64,000 nucleotides of DNA from assembly GCF_035645195.1 (NCBI RefSeq), contig NZ_DASQNA010000046.1, forward strand, positions 32,399 through 96,398, in the 5' to 3' direction. The DNA comes from Paenibacillus sp. (GTDB taxonomy: Bacteria; Bacillota; Bacilli; Paenibacillales; YIM-B00363). Within the stretch, counting starts at the first letter, position 1, and the number at the start of each line of letters is the position of its first letter. Of the stretch, positions 24,596 to 34,309 are shown piece by piece. Made by a program: the position numbers and the translations under genes. Below the pieces are notes generated by a model. The model did no database searches, was not told where the DNA came from, and saw only the letters and a program-made list of their open reading frames with translations.

Positions 24596-25984
24596 TTACA
24601 AGGTATGCACCGAATGCTTAAACATGCGTCCCCTGTCCTCGAACGACGGGAACATATCCCAGCTCGCGCACGCCGGCGACAGCAGCACGATGTCCCCGGG
24701 CTCGGCGAATTGCTCGGCGGCGGCCGCGGCGAGCCGCATCGCTTCTGCGGGTTCCGCCTCGTCGATCGCCCGCCGCTTGGCGACGCCGCCCAGCTCCGCT
24801 ACTCGCAGCAGCTTCTCCCGCGTCTGGCCGAGAGCGACGACCGCCTTCACGGATCGTTCGAACGCGGGCAGCAGCTCCATGTAGTCGGAGCCGCGGTCGA
24901 GGCCGCCGCAGACGAGCACGATCGGCTGCCCTTCGAACGCTTCGATCGATTTGACCGTCGCCGTCGGATTCGTCGCTTTCGAGTCGTTATAGTAGGCGAC
25001 GCCCTCCTTCTCGAGCACGAATTCGAGCCGGTGCTCGACTCCCCGGAACGTCCGCAGGACGTTCCGAACGCTGTCCGGCGCGGCGCCGGCCGCGAGAGCT
25101 ACGGCCGCGGCGGCGATCGCGTTCTCGGCGTTGTGGCTCCCTTTCAGCGCGATGTCCGCGACCGGCATGAGCTCCTCCGTCCGCCCGTCGCCGCGCGCGA
25201 TCATCACTAGGCCGTCGGTTATGTAAACGCCGCTCTCCAGCGGTTGCTTCGAAGAGAACGGGAACCGCTTCGCTTTCAGCGTTGGGACGAGCGAGCGGCA
25301 GAAGGAATCGTCCCAGTTGAACACCGCCGTATCGTCCGGCGTCTGATTCGCGAACAGCTTCGCCTTCGAAGCGGCGTAGTCGTCCATCGTCCCGTGGTAA
25401 TCGAGATGCGTTTCGTACAAATTGAGCAGGCAGGCGACGTTCGGGCGGTAATCGACGGTGCCTTTCAGCTGAAAGCTGCTGAGCTCCGTAACGAGCCATT
25501 CGTCCTCCTTCGCCTCGAGCGCCGCCTCGGTGAGCGCGCGGCCGATATTGCCGGCGATGACAGCCCCTTGGCCGTCCTCCCGCAGCATCAAATGGACGAG
25601 CGTTGTCGTCGTCGTTTTGCCGTTGGAGCCCGTGATGCCGATCATCGGCGATTTCGCGATGCGGGCGGCAACCTCCACCTCCGTGACGACTTCGATGCCG
25701 AGTTCGAGCGCTCTCCGGATCGGCGGGATGGAATACGGGATGCCGGGATTTTTCACGACCAACGCCGTATTCTCGTCGATGAGGTCGTCCGGATGATGTC
25801 CGCAAACAACAGAAATACCCAGAGCCGACAATGGGTCGGCCTCAGGGCATTGCGAGCGTTCTTTCTTATCGTTGACGACGACGTCCGCGCCGCGCTTGTG
25901 GAACAATTCCGCCACGGCGACGCCGCTTCTCGCCAAACCGAGCACGACGACCCGGCGGCCTTGGTACCGGTCCGGATGCAGCAT
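24596..25984 (-). CDS. murD: UDP-MurNAc-L-alanine:D-glutamate ligase
   Basis: MurD adds D-Glu to UDP-MurNAc-L-Ala in the cytoplasm. The ~462-aa protein has the N-terminal Rossmann motif VVVLGLARSGVA, the ATP loop GITGSNGKTTTTTL near residue 115, the conserved SSFQL and HLDYHG near residues 160-185, and NDSKATN near residue 315. ATG 25984 lies four bases after the mraY stop. It is one of the three Mur ligases in this cluster. Confidence 0.96.
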   Translation of the reverse strand: MLHPDRYQGRRVVVLGLARSGVAVAELFHKRGADVVVNDKKERSQCPEADPLSALGISVVCGHHPDDLIDENTALVVKNPGIPYSIPPIRRALELGIEVVTEVEVAARIAKSPMIGITGSNGKTTTTTLVHLMLREDGQGAVIAGNIGRALTEAALEAKEDEWLVTELSSFQLKGTVDYRPNVACLLNLYETHLDYHGTMDDYAASKAKLFANQTPDDTAVFNWDDSFCRSLVPTLKAKRFPFSSKQPLESGVYITDGLVMIARGDGRTEELMPVADIALKGSHNAENAIAAAAVALAAGAAPDSVRNVLRTFRGVEHRLEFVLEKEGVAYYNDSKATNPTATVKSIEAFEGQPIVLVCGGLDRGSDYMELLPAFERSVKAVVALGQTREKLLRVAELGGVAKRRAIDEAEPAEAMRLAAAAAEQFAEPGDIVLLSPACASWDMFPSFEDRGRMFKHSVHTL

Positions 25985-25988
25985 AGGC

Positions 25989-26951
25989 TTACAACCCCTC
26001 GTTGATATAAATGCCGAGCCCCGCAAGCACCAGACCCGTCAGCCAGAACGTAATGACGACGCGCCATTCGGACCAGCCGACCAGCTCGAAATGATGGTGA
26101 ATCGGGCTCATCTTGAAGACCCGCTTGCCTCGCGTTTTGAACGAAACGACTTGGATGATGACGGACAGCACTTCGACGACGAATACGCCGCCGATGAGCA
26201 GCAAGAGCAGCTCCGTCTTCGTCAGCGCAGCGACGGCGACGATGCCCCCGCCGATCCCGAGGCTGCCGGTGTCCCCCATGAACACTTTGGCGGGGTGCGC
26301 GTTGTACACCAAAAACCCGAGCACCGCCCCGATCATCGCCGCCGAGAAGAACGCCGCCTCGTGCTCGGTGCGCATCATCGCGATGACCGCGAAAGCGCCG
26401 AACGCGACGGCGCTCGTCCCGGACAACAGGCCGTCGAGACCGTCGGTGAAATTGACGGCGTTGCTCATTCCCAGCATTAACAAAATGAGGAACGGATAGT
26501 ACAAGAAGCCGAGCGGAATCGTCCAATCGAGCCCTGGCACGTACACATTCGTGTCGTGGCCGCTCGCGTACAGCAACGCGCAGACCGCGATCGAGAACAA
26601 GAGCTGACCGAACAGCTTCTGCTTCGGGGTGAGACCGAGCGAGCGTTTGAAGGCGATTTTGATATAATCGTCCAAAAAGCCGACGAGTCCGAAGCCGAGC
26701 GACGCGACGAGCAGCACGTACACGTCGAGCGATCGGTCGGAAAAGCGGAGAAACGCCAGCAGCAGCGCGAGCAAAATAATGATGCCGCCCATCGTCGGCG
26801 TGCCGGCTTTCTTTTGATGGCCTTGAGGTCCTTCTTGCCGAATTTGCTGACCGAATTTGAGCCGCCTCAGCAGCGGGATGCAAAGCGGTCCGAGAATGAC
26901 GGCCAGCGCGAAGGAAACGCCCGTCGTGATTAATATCGGATTGAGTTCCAC
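25989..26951 (-). CDS. mraY: Phospho-MurNAc-pentapeptide transferase
   Basis: This 320-aa integral membrane enzyme transfers phospho-MurNAc-pentapeptide to undecaprenyl phosphate to give lipid I. About ten membrane helices are visible. Motifs are KKAGTPTMGGI near residue 50, FLDDYIKI near residue 95, the metal-binding NFTDGLDGL near residue 170, FMGDTGSLGIGG near residue 230 and PIHHHFEL near residue 283. The start is GTG with AAGGGGG upstream. MurG, the next enzyme, is not found in this window. Confidence 0.97.
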   Translation of the reverse strand: MELNPILITTGVSFALAVILGPLCIPLLRRLKFGQQIRQEGPQGHQKKAGTPTMGGIIILLALLLAFLRFSDRSLDVYVLLVASLGFGLVGFLDDYIKIAFKRSLGLTPKQKLFGQLLFSIAVCALLYASGHDTNVYVPGLDWTIPLGFLYYPFLILLMLGMSNAVNFTDGLDGLLSGTSAVAFGAFAVIAMMRTEHEAAFFSAAMIGAVLGFLVYNAHPAKVFMGDTGSLGIGGGIVAVAALTKTELLLLLIGGVFVVEVLSVIIQVVSFKTRGKRVFKMSPIHHHFELVGWSEWRVVITFWLTGLVLAGLGIYINEGL

Positions 26952-26964
26952 TGCCGTCCCCCTT

Positions 26965-28353
26965 CTACGGATGATTCCGCATTCGTTCGATAATCGTTTC
27001 CATCTTCATGCCTCGCGACGCCTTGACGAGGATGAGATCCCCCGGCTGCGCGAGCCGCTCGAGCGCGTCCGCGAGCGCCTCTTTGTCGTCGAACGCCTGG
27101 ACGCGTTCTTCCGGATAATTCGGCGCCGCCGCGTCGGCGATCTCGCGCCCGAGCGCGCCGAACGTCAGCACGTAATCGATTCTTTCCGGCGCGAGCTCGC
27201 GGCCGACGCCGCGATGCAGCTCCCGTTCTTCGGGCCCGAGCTCGAGCATATCGCCGAGCACGGCGAATTTGCGGGCGTAACCGGTCGTCTCGCGTAGCAG
27301 CGCGAGCGCCGCGCGCATCGACGTCGGGCTCGCGTTGTACGCGTCGTTCCACAGCGTCGTGCCGTTCTTCCCGTCGACGCGTTCGATGCGCATGCCCGTC
27401 GGCGTAAAGCCGGCGAGCGCGGCGGCGATCCGCTCGTCGTCGAGGCCGAACGAGCGGCCGATCGCGAGCGCCGCCAGCGCGTTGGTCGCGTTGTGTCGGC
27501 CGAGCATCGGGATGCGGAAGACGACGGGCGAATCCGTCGTTCGGAACGACGTGCCGTTCGCCGACAGCTCGACCGACGCAAGGCGAATCTCGCAGGCGTC
27601 GCTTGCGCCGAAGCGGACGAGGCGGCATGCGGCCGGCCCCGGCGCTTCGCCGAGGTACCGGTCGATTAGCGGCTCGTCGCCCGGAACGACGAACGTGCCG
27701 CCCTCGGCGAGGCCCGCGCGAATTTCCAGCTTCGCCTTGGCGATTTCGTCGCGCGAGCCGAGCTGCAGCAAATGCGCGTCGCCGATGTTCGTAATGACCG
27801 CCGCGTCAGGCCGCGCGATCGTCGTCAGCAGCTCGATTTCGCCGCGTCCGCTCATGCCCATCTCGAGAACGGCGAATTCGGTGTCCGGCGTCAGCGACAG
27901 CAGCGTCAGCGGCAGGCCGATATGATTGTTATAATTGCCTTGCGTTTTGTATACGCGATAAGCGGCGGACAATACCGCCGCGGTCATGTCTTTCGTCGTC
28001 GTCTTGCCGTTGCTGCCGGTAATTCCGACGATGCGAACCGGCAGCGAGCGACGGTAGCTCGCGGCGAGCCGCTGCAGCGCGGCCAGCGTGTCGTCGACGA
28101 CGACGACGGGCCGGCCCGCCGGCGGCTCCCCTTGGTCCGCCTGCCACAGCATGGCGGCGGCTCCCCCCGCGAACGCGGCGTCCGCGTACGCGTGCCCGTT
28201 GAACCGTTCGCCGATCAACGGCACGAACAAATTGCCCGCGGTAATCGTGCGGGTATCCGTAGACACGCCTCGGATGTCGACTTCTTTCCCGAGTCCGCCC
28301 GCGACGGAGCCTCCGGCATATGTCGCAATGGTGTCAAGCTTCGCCTGTATCAT
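26965..28353 (-). CDS. murF: UDP-MurNAc-tripeptide:D-Ala-D-Ala ligase
   Basis: MurF completes the pentapeptide by adding D-Ala-D-Ala. The 462-aa protein shows the N-terminal uridine-binding domain (GVSTDTRTI, GERFNGHAY), the ATP loop GITGSNGKTTTKDM near residue 112, EMGMSGRGEI near residue 165 and NDAYNASPTSM near residue 337. Its ATG overlaps the murE stop (ATGA), with GGAGG upstream, so murE and murF are translationally coupled. Confidence 0.96.
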   Translation of the reverse strand: MIQAKLDTIATYAGGSVAGGLGKEVDIRGVSTDTRTITAGNLFVPLIGERFNGHAYADAAFAGGAAAMLWQADQGEPPAGRPVVVVDDTLAALQRLAASYRRSLPVRIVGITGSNGKTTTKDMTAAVLSAAYRVYKTQGNYNNHIGLPLTLLSLTPDTEFAVLEMGMSGRGEIELLTTIARPDAAVITNIGDAHLLQLGSRDEIAKAKLEIRAGLAEGGTFVVPGDEPLIDRYLGEAPGPAACRLVRFGASDACEIRLASVELSANGTSFRTTDSPVVFRIPMLGRHNATNALAALAIGRSFGLDDERIAAALAGFTPTGMRIERVDGKNGTTLWNDAYNASPTSMRAALALLRETTGYARKFAVLGDMLELGPEERELHRGVGRELAPERIDYVLTFGALGREIADAAAPNYPEERVQAFDDKEALADALERLAQPGDLILVKASRGMKMETIIERMRNHP

Positions 28354-29840
28354 GCCTTCGTCCTCCCGAGAATCGCTTCCTTCGCGACGAGCCTGTCGTC
28401 GAAGGGGAGCGTCGCGCCGCCGATAATTTGGTACGTTTCGTGTCCTTTGCCCGCAATCAATACTACATCGTCAGGCTCGGCCATTTCAACCGCTTTTTGG
28501 ATGGCGCGCTTCCGATCGACGACGACCTCGTATCGCGTATGGTCCGCGCCCGCTTCGCGCACGCCCGCTTCGATGTCGCGCAATATCGCTTCCGGCGCCT
28601 CCGAACGCGGGTTGTCGGATGTCAGGATCGCGTAATCGCTCCGCTCCGCCGCGATGCGTCCCATGATCGGCCGTTTGCCGCGGTCGCGGTCGCCGCCGCA
28701 GCCGAATACGGTGATGACCCGTCCGCGCGCGAGCTCCTTCACGGTGTCGAGCACGTTGAGCAGGCCGTCCGGCGTATGCGCGTAATCGACGAGCACCGTG
28801 AACGGCTGCCCCGCGCTGACCGGCTCGACCCGGCCTTCGACGCCGGGCAGGCGCTCCAGCGCCTCCTTTATTACCGTTAACGGGATCCCCTCCGCCAAAG
28901 TTGCGGCGATCGCGCCCAAAACGTTATAAACGTTGAATTTGCCCACCATGTTGACGGTGAGCTCCGTTTCGCCCGCGAACGTGGACACCAACATCTTCGT
29001 CCCTTTCGAGGTCAAACGAATGTCGCTCGCCTTCACATCCGCGTCCGCCTCGATGCCGTACAAAATCGTCTCCGCGGCGGTAATGGCTTTATATTTCGCA
29101 TGCACGGGATCGTCCGCGTTCAGCACCGCGTATTTGCGCGCCGCCTCCCCGGGCTCCGCCGCGTTGCCGAGACGGGCGAAAAACAGCCCCTTCGCCTCGG
29201 CATATTTCTCCATCGTTCCGTGATAATCGAGGTGATCCTGAGTCAGGTTCGTGAATACCGCGGTCCGGAAATCGACGCCGATCGTCCGCCCCTGGTCGAG
29301 CGCGTGGCTCGACACCTCCATGACGCAATAGTCGACGCCGGCATCGGCCATGCGCCGCAGCGTCCGCTGCAGCGACACGGCGTCGGCCGTCGTGCGCTCC
29401 GCCGGCTCCGCGAGCTCGCCGATTTTCACCTGAATCGTGCCCATCAGGCCGGTCGTATGCCCCGCCTGCGACAAAATCGCCTCGATGAGCGTCGTCGTCG
29501 TCGTCTTCCCGTTCGTGCCGGTGACGCCGATCGTCCGCACCCGCTTGCTCGGATCGCCGTAGAAATGGCGCGCGATAATGGCCGATGCGTACCGGGCGTC
29601 AGGGACGATCAGCTGCGGCACCGGAAGCGGCAGCTCCCGCTCCGCGACGAGCGCCGCCGCGCCGTTCGCGACGGCCGCCGCCGCGAAATCGTGGCCGTCG
29701 TTCGTAAAGCCGGGAATGCATAAAAACAAATCGCCTGCCGCGGCGCGGCGGGAATCGACCGCGATGCCGGAGACGTCGACGCGGCCGTCCCCGCGAATGT
29801 CGGCTTTCAGGAATAGCGATGCGAGCTCTTGCAGCAACAA
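28350..29840 (-). CDS. murE: UDP-MurNAc-dipeptide:meso-DAP ligase
   Basis: A 496-aa Mur ligase adding the third stem-peptide residue. The ATP loop GVTGTNGKTTTTTLIEAI is near residue 108, and HALDQGR and HLDYHGTMEKYA follow. The DNPR motif (LTSDNPRSEAP near residue 405) is diagnostic for meso-diaminopimelate rather than lysine, which matches dapH/dapL at the start of the window. The start is TTG with GGAGGGG upstream. Confidence 0.96.
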   Translation of the reverse strand: MLLQELASLFLKADIRGDGRVDVSGIAVDSRRAAAGDLFLCIPGFTNDGHDFAAAAVANGAAALVAERELPLPVPQLIVPDARYASAIIARHFYGDPSKRVRTIGVTGTNGKTTTTTLIEAILSQAGHTTGLMGTIQVKIGELAEPAERTTADAVSLQRTLRRMADAGVDYCVMEVSSHALDQGRTIGVDFRTAVFTNLTQDHLDYHGTMEKYAEAKGLFFARLGNAAEPGEAARKYAVLNADDPVHAKYKAITAAETILYGIEADADVKASDIRLTSKGTKMLVSTFAGETELTVNMVGKFNVYNVLGAIAATLAEGIPLTVIKEALERLPGVEGRVEPVSAGQPFTVLVDYAHTPDGLLNVLDTVKELARGRVITVFGCGGDRDRGKRPIMGRIAAERSDYAILTSDNPRSEAPEAILRDIEAGVREAGADHTRYEVVVDRKRAIQKAVEMAEPDDVVLIAGKGHETYQIIGGATLPFDDRLVAKEAILGRTKA

Positions 29841-29933
29841 GGGATTCCCCTCCGTTCAGAAAGGTTGAATTTTTATTATAGACAAAAAAGCGCGGCCGCA
29901 ACGGAAATTACCGGAAAAGGAGTCCTCCGGCGG

Positions 29934-31877
29934 TCAATTCCCCGGCGGAGGCGACGCCTTGTCGGACAAATAAATTTGAATGGTGGAGCCCATCGGCACC
30001 TTCGTCCCCGCCTTCGGCTCCTGCATCACGACCGTATTCCCGGCCCCGTATTTCGCGAGCGTGAAGTTCATGTTGAGACTCTGATAAATTTCGGTCGTCG
30101 TCCGGCCGACGAGGTCCGGCACCTCGACCATCATCACGTCGAGGCCGTACCGGTATTCGGGCTCGAGCTGCTCCTTGCGCGGAGGGATGCCCATGTAGCG
30201 CAAGCTGTCCTCCATAATGTTCTGGACGATCGGAGCGGCGATCAAGCCGCCGAACTGCAAGCCCTTCGGATTGTCGACGGCCGTGTAAATCAGAATCTTC
30301 GGATCGTCCGCCGGCGCGAAGCCGATGAAGGAAACGATGTGCTCGGTCGGCGAGTAGCGGCCGTTCACGACCTTCTGCGCCGTGCCGGTTTTGCCGCCGA
30401 CGCGGTAGCCCTCGATGAAAGCGTTCCGGCCGGTCCCTTTCGCGACGACGCTTTCGAGCGCCATGCGCACCTTTTGCGACGTTTCCTCGGAGATGATGTT
30501 GTCGCGCACGAGCGTCGGTTCGATCGCGTCGACGACCTCTCCGGTTTCCGGATCGACCCACGCCTTCGCGACATGCGGCCGATACAGCTTGCCGCCGTTG
30601 ATCGCGGCGGAAATCGCCATCACCTGCTGGATCGGCGTCACCGACACCCCTTGCCCGAACGACGTCGTCGCCAGTTCCACCGGGCCGACCCGCTCCGGCT
30701 TGAACAGAATGCCGTTCTCCTCGCCGCCGAGGTCGATGCCCGTTTTGGCGCCGAACCCGAATTTCTTGATGTAATCGAACAGCGTCGTCGCGCCGAGCCG
30801 TTGGCCCATGACGACGAAGCCCGGGTTGCACGAATTTTCGACGACTTCGAGGAACGTCTCCGCGCCGTGTCCGCCGGGCTTCCAGCAGCGCAGCCGCGCC
30901 CCGCCGACTTCGATCGCGCCTTTATCGTAAAATTCTTCTTCGAAGGTAACTTTGCCTTCCTGGAGCGCGGCCGCGAGCGTCACGATTTTGAACGTAGACC
31001 CCGGCTCGTACGTCATCCAGATCGGCAGGTTGCGGTTGTACACTTCCGATGGGTATTGCTGGTAATCGCCAGGCTCGTAGCCGGGCCGGCTCGCCATCGC
31101 GAGCACTTCGCCCGTGTTCGGATCGACGGCGACCGAAATGATCCGGTCCGGCTGATAGCGGACCATCGCCTGGTCGAGCTCCCGCTCCATGATCGTCTGG
31201 ATTTGCCGATCGAGCGTCAGCTGCAGCGTCAGCCCGTCTTTCGGCGGTATGTATTCTTCCGAGGAATTCGGCATCTCCTCGCCTCTCGCGTTGGACAAAT
31301 AGGCGATGCTCCCGCCGACGCCCCGCAGCAGCTCGTCGTACGACGCTTCGACCCCGGTCAGCCCTTGGTTGTCGATGCCGGTGAAGCCGAGCACATGCGC
31401 GGCGAGTCCGTCGTACGGGTAATAACGCTTATTGTCCTCCGCAACGAAAATGCCCGGCAGCTGCAAATCTCTCACCTGCTGGGCTTTGTCCTGCGAGATT
31501 TTCCGGCCGCCGGGCGACAGGCGCACGATGGAGACGCGCTTCGAGATCGCCTCGAGCACTTTCTTCTCCGTCATGCCAAGCACCGGCGCAAGCCGCTTGG
31601 CCGTGCCTTCCTTGTCCTTGATTTGCGCCGGCACGGCCATCACCGTCGGCGTGCTTATGTTGTATGCGAGCTTTTCCCCGTTGCGGTCCCATATTTCGCC
31701 GCGCTTCGCCGCAAACGGGACGTTGCGCCGCCATGAATCTTCCGCCATCTCCGTTAAAGACGGACCCATGAACAACTGGACCCAAGCCAGCCTTGCCAAC
31801 AATGCGAGAAACAGCACCGTACCGAGCGCCAGCACGAGAAACAGCCGCCGGCGCAGCGTAACGTTCGATGCGCGCAT
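29934..31877 (-). CDS. spoVD: Sporulation class B PBP SpoVD with PASTA domain
   Basis: A 647-aa transpeptidase with one N-terminal membrane segment (residues 11-35), a class B dimerisation domain (RGEIWDRNG near residue 59) and the penicillin-binding domain with STFK at Ser294, SCN at 349-351 and KTGTA at 496-500. One C-terminal PASTA domain (VPDLVGRTTTEIYQSL) ends the protein. The single PASTA domain and dcw position match B. subtilis SpoVD, the cortex partner of SpoVE. ATG 31877 is six bases after GGGAGG; GTG 31883 abuts that site. Confidence 0.94.
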   Translation of the reverse strand: MRASNVTLRRRLFLVLALGTVLFLALLARLAWVQLFMGPSLTEMAEDSWRRNVPFAAKRGEIWDRNGEKLAYNISTPTVMAVPAQIKDKEGTAKRLAPVLGMTEKKVLEAISKRVSIVRLSPGGRKISQDKAQQVRDLQLPGIFVAEDNKRYYPYDGLAAHVLGFTGIDNQGLTGVEASYDELLRGVGGSIAYLSNARGEEMPNSSEEYIPPKDGLTLQLTLDRQIQTIMERELDQAMVRYQPDRIISVAVDPNTGEVLAMASRPGYEPGDYQQYPSEVYNRNLPIWMTYEPGSTFKIVTLAAALQEGKVTFEEEFYDKGAIEVGGARLRCWKPGGHGAETFLEVVENSCNPGFVVMGQRLGATTLFDYIKKFGFGAKTGIDLGGEENGILFKPERVGPVELATTSFGQGVSVTPIQQVMAISAAINGGKLYRPHVAKAWVDPETGEVVDAIEPTLVRDNIISEETSQKVRMALESVVAKGTGRNAFIEGYRVGGKTGTAQKVVNGRYSPTEHIVSFIGFAPADDPKILIYTAVDNPKGLQFGGLIAAPIVQNIMEDSLRYMGIPPRKEQLEPEYRYGLDVMMVEVPDLVGRTTTEIYQSLNMNFTLAKYGAGNTVVMQEPKAGTKVPMGSTIQIYLSDKASPPPGN

Positions 31878-31954
31878 GTCCACCCTCCCTTTCGCCAGAA
31901 AGCACGTCTATCTCTTTCTAGACTATTCAGGGGGGGGCGGGGGTAGAACAAGCC

Positions 31955-34279
31955 CTACGCGGGCGCGCCTTCGCCCTCCGGCGCTTCGCCGTCCGCCGGC
32001 AATCCCTCATCATCCGGATCGCCGGGAGATTCGTCCGCGGGCGTTCCCGCGTCCTCTTCCGAACCGTCCGTCTCCGTTACGGAGCCTTCTTCGCTATCTG
32101 TCGCTTCGCCCTTCGCCGCCCGCTCGCTCAGCGGTTCCAGCATCACGCGCAGCGTCGGACGCCCTTCCGTTTCCACAAGCTCTTGTTGAACGACGTAGCC
32201 TTCGCCCGTCGCCTCGCACTTGAGGCCGAGCAGCGCGCACAGCTGAACGACGTCTCTGAGGCTTTCGCCGACGACGTTCGGCACGGGCGCTTCCTCCTGC
32301 GGCACGGTCAGCACGTACACCTGCTGGGCGCCGGCGAGCTTCTCGCCCGCCGCCGGATATTGCCCGACGACCTTCGCTCCGTCGCCGACGATTTCCGCCG
32401 TGAAGCCGTGCGCGATCAGCTCTTCGGCCGCTGCATCCGGCGCAAGGCCCGCCAAGTCCGGCACCGTCTCGAGCGGATCCCCGCCGAGGGAGGCGACGGC
32501 GGCCGGCATCGCCGAATCGGGCTTCACGCCCATGTACCGGAGACTCTGGGAGACGATCTCCTTGAACGTCGTCGCCGTCACTTCGCCCGCGCGGTTCGAA
32601 TCGCCGCCGAGGTCCGGCTGGTCGGCGATGACCGCCACCACGATGCGCGGATTGTCGGCCGGCGCGTACCCGATGAAGGAGACGACCCACGTATCGGAGG
32701 AATATTCCCCGTCCACGACGATGTTCGCCGTTCCGGTCTTGCCGGCGACGGTATATCCGTCGATGCGGGCGCGCTTGCCGGTGCCGCGGTCGTCCGATAC
32801 GACCTGCTCCAAATAATTCGTGATTTGCTTCGCCACGTCCTCGGAGACGACTTGTCCGACGACCTTCGGCTTGCGTTCGGATACGATTTCGTTCGTCTCG
32901 GAATCGACGACCTGCTTCACCACGTAAGGCTGCATCAGCTTTCCGCCGTTCGCGATCGCCGCGTACGCGGCGATCTGCTGCATCGGCGTCACGATAACGC
33001 CGCCTTGGCCGTACGTCGCCGTGGCGATCTCGGACGGGTAGCGGAAGTTGATCGTGCTGCCGACTTCGCCCGGCAAATCGATGCCCGTTTTCCGCGCGAA
33101 GCCGAATTTATCGATATACTCCCGCAGCACGTTTTCGCCGAGCATCTCGTAGCCGAGCTTGACGAACGCGACGTTACTGGAACGAAGCAAACCTTCCAAG
33201 TATGTAATTTCCCCCCAGCCGCCTCGGCGGTGGTCGTTCAGCGTCCGGTTCGTAATGCGGATCGAGCCCGACCGATACGTTGCGTTCGGGTTGAACTTCC
33301 CTTGGTCGACGGCCGCCGCGAGCGTGACGAGCTTGAAGGTCGAGCCCGGCTCGTAGCGGGATTGGATGGCCATGTTGCGGAAGTCTTTGTCCGGGTCGTA
33401 TTTCCAATATTCGTTCGGGTTGAACGTCGGGTAATTGACGAGCGCCAGCACTTCCATCGTCTGCGGATCGACGGCGATGGCCGTCATGCTCTTCGGCCGG
33501 AACTGCTCGTACGCCTTCTTCACCGCCGCTTCGGCGTAATGCTGAATCGTCTGGTCGATCGTCAGCACCAAGCTTTGGCCGTCCTTCGGCGGAATGAGCT
33601 CGGGCCGCGAATCCGGCAGCTTTTGGCCGATGCGGTCCTTCTGATACTGGATGGAGCCCGGCGTGCCGCGCAGCGTCTCGTCCATCTCCAGCTCGATGCC
33701 GGACACCGGATCGCCGTTTTTGTTGACGAAGCCGAGCACGTGCGCGGCCAACTCGCCCTTCGGGTAATACCGCATTTGGCCCTCTTCGAGCGTGACGCCC
33801 TGCCAATTGTCGCCTTTGATGCCGTGCTCCTTTAAGAACTCCGCCTTCCATTCTCTGACGAGCTGCGCCTTCTCTTCGGGCAGCTGGCGTCCTTCATTGC
33901 CGATTTGCCGATATTTGCGGAATTCGCCTTTGTCGTCTCGGCTCGTCGCATGCTCGTACAGCTGGCGTTCGTCGACGCCGAGCGTCTGCGCAAGCCCTTG
34001 CGCAACCTCCTCGGCTAGGCCGAGCTCGTTGATCAGCTTCGGGTTCAGCACGACGGTATACCCCTTCGCGTCGGACGCGAGCACTTGCCCGTTGCGGTCG
34101 TAAATGGTGCCCCGCTCCGCCGGCAGCGTCCGCTCGACGTCCCACATCGCTTCCGCCTTCGCTACCAGCCAAGACGCTTCTACGATTTGCAGCCAGTAAA
34201 GCCTTCCGATCAATAGAACAAAAAGAAGAGTGAACGCTGCCCCCATCAGAAGCGAACGCACTCTAATTTTTTGCGACAT
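31955..34279 (-). CDS. pbpB: Septal class B PBP (PBP 2B/FtsI type) with two PASTA domains and an acidic tail
   Basis: A 774-aa septal transpeptidase. One membrane segment (residues 8-31), RGTIYDRNG at 56-64, STFK at Ser313, SSN at 367-369 and KTGTA at 514-518 are intact. Two PASTA domains lie at roughly 603-658 and 664-716. The last ~55 residues are a Glu/Asp/Gly/Pro-rich tail without predicted structure, longer than usual for the family. AAGGTGGGG precedes the ATG. It sits between ftsL and spoVD, the standard dcw order. Confidence 0.95.
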   Translation of the reverse strand: MSQKIRVRSLLMGAAFTLLFVLLIGRLYWLQIVEASWLVAKAEAMWDVERTLPAERGTIYDRNGQVLASDAKGYTVVLNPKLINELGLAEEVAQGLAQTLGVDERQLYEHATSRDDKGEFRKYRQIGNEGRQLPEEKAQLVREWKAEFLKEHGIKGDNWQGVTLEEGQMRYYPKGELAAHVLGFVNKNGDPVSGIELEMDETLRGTPGSIQYQKDRIGQKLPDSRPELIPPKDGQSLVLTIDQTIQHYAEAAVKKAYEQFRPKSMTAIAVDPQTMEVLALVNYPTFNPNEYWKYDPDKDFRNMAIQSRYEPGSTFKLVTLAAAVDQGKFNPNATYRSGSIRITNRTLNDHRRGGWGEITYLEGLLRSSNVAFVKLGYEMLGENVLREYIDKFGFARKTGIDLPGEVGSTINFRYPSEIATATYGQGGVIVTPMQQIAAYAAIANGGKLMQPYVVKQVVDSETNEIVSERKPKVVGQVVSEDVAKQITNYLEQVVSDDRGTGKRARIDGYTVAGKTGTANIVVDGEYSSDTWVVSFIGYAPADNPRIVVAVIADQPDLGGDSNRAGEVTATTFKEIVSQSLRYMGVKPDSAMPAAVASLGGDPLETVPDLAGLAPDAAAEELIAHGFTAEIVGDGAKVVGQYPAAGEKLAGAQQVYVLTVPQEEAPVPNVVGESLRDVVQLCALLGLKCEATGEGYVVQQELVETEGRPTLRVMLEPLSERAAKGEATDSEEGSVTETDGSEEDAGTPADESPGDPDDEGLPADGEAPEGEGAPA

Positions 34280-34309
34280 ACGGCTTCCCCACCTTATCGA
34301 TCATACCGG

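Noticed and set aside
25800..28350. A misplaced murG or a second glycosyltransferase in the mur block
   Set aside because: All frames here are accounted for by murD, mraY and murF, none of which has GT28 motifs.
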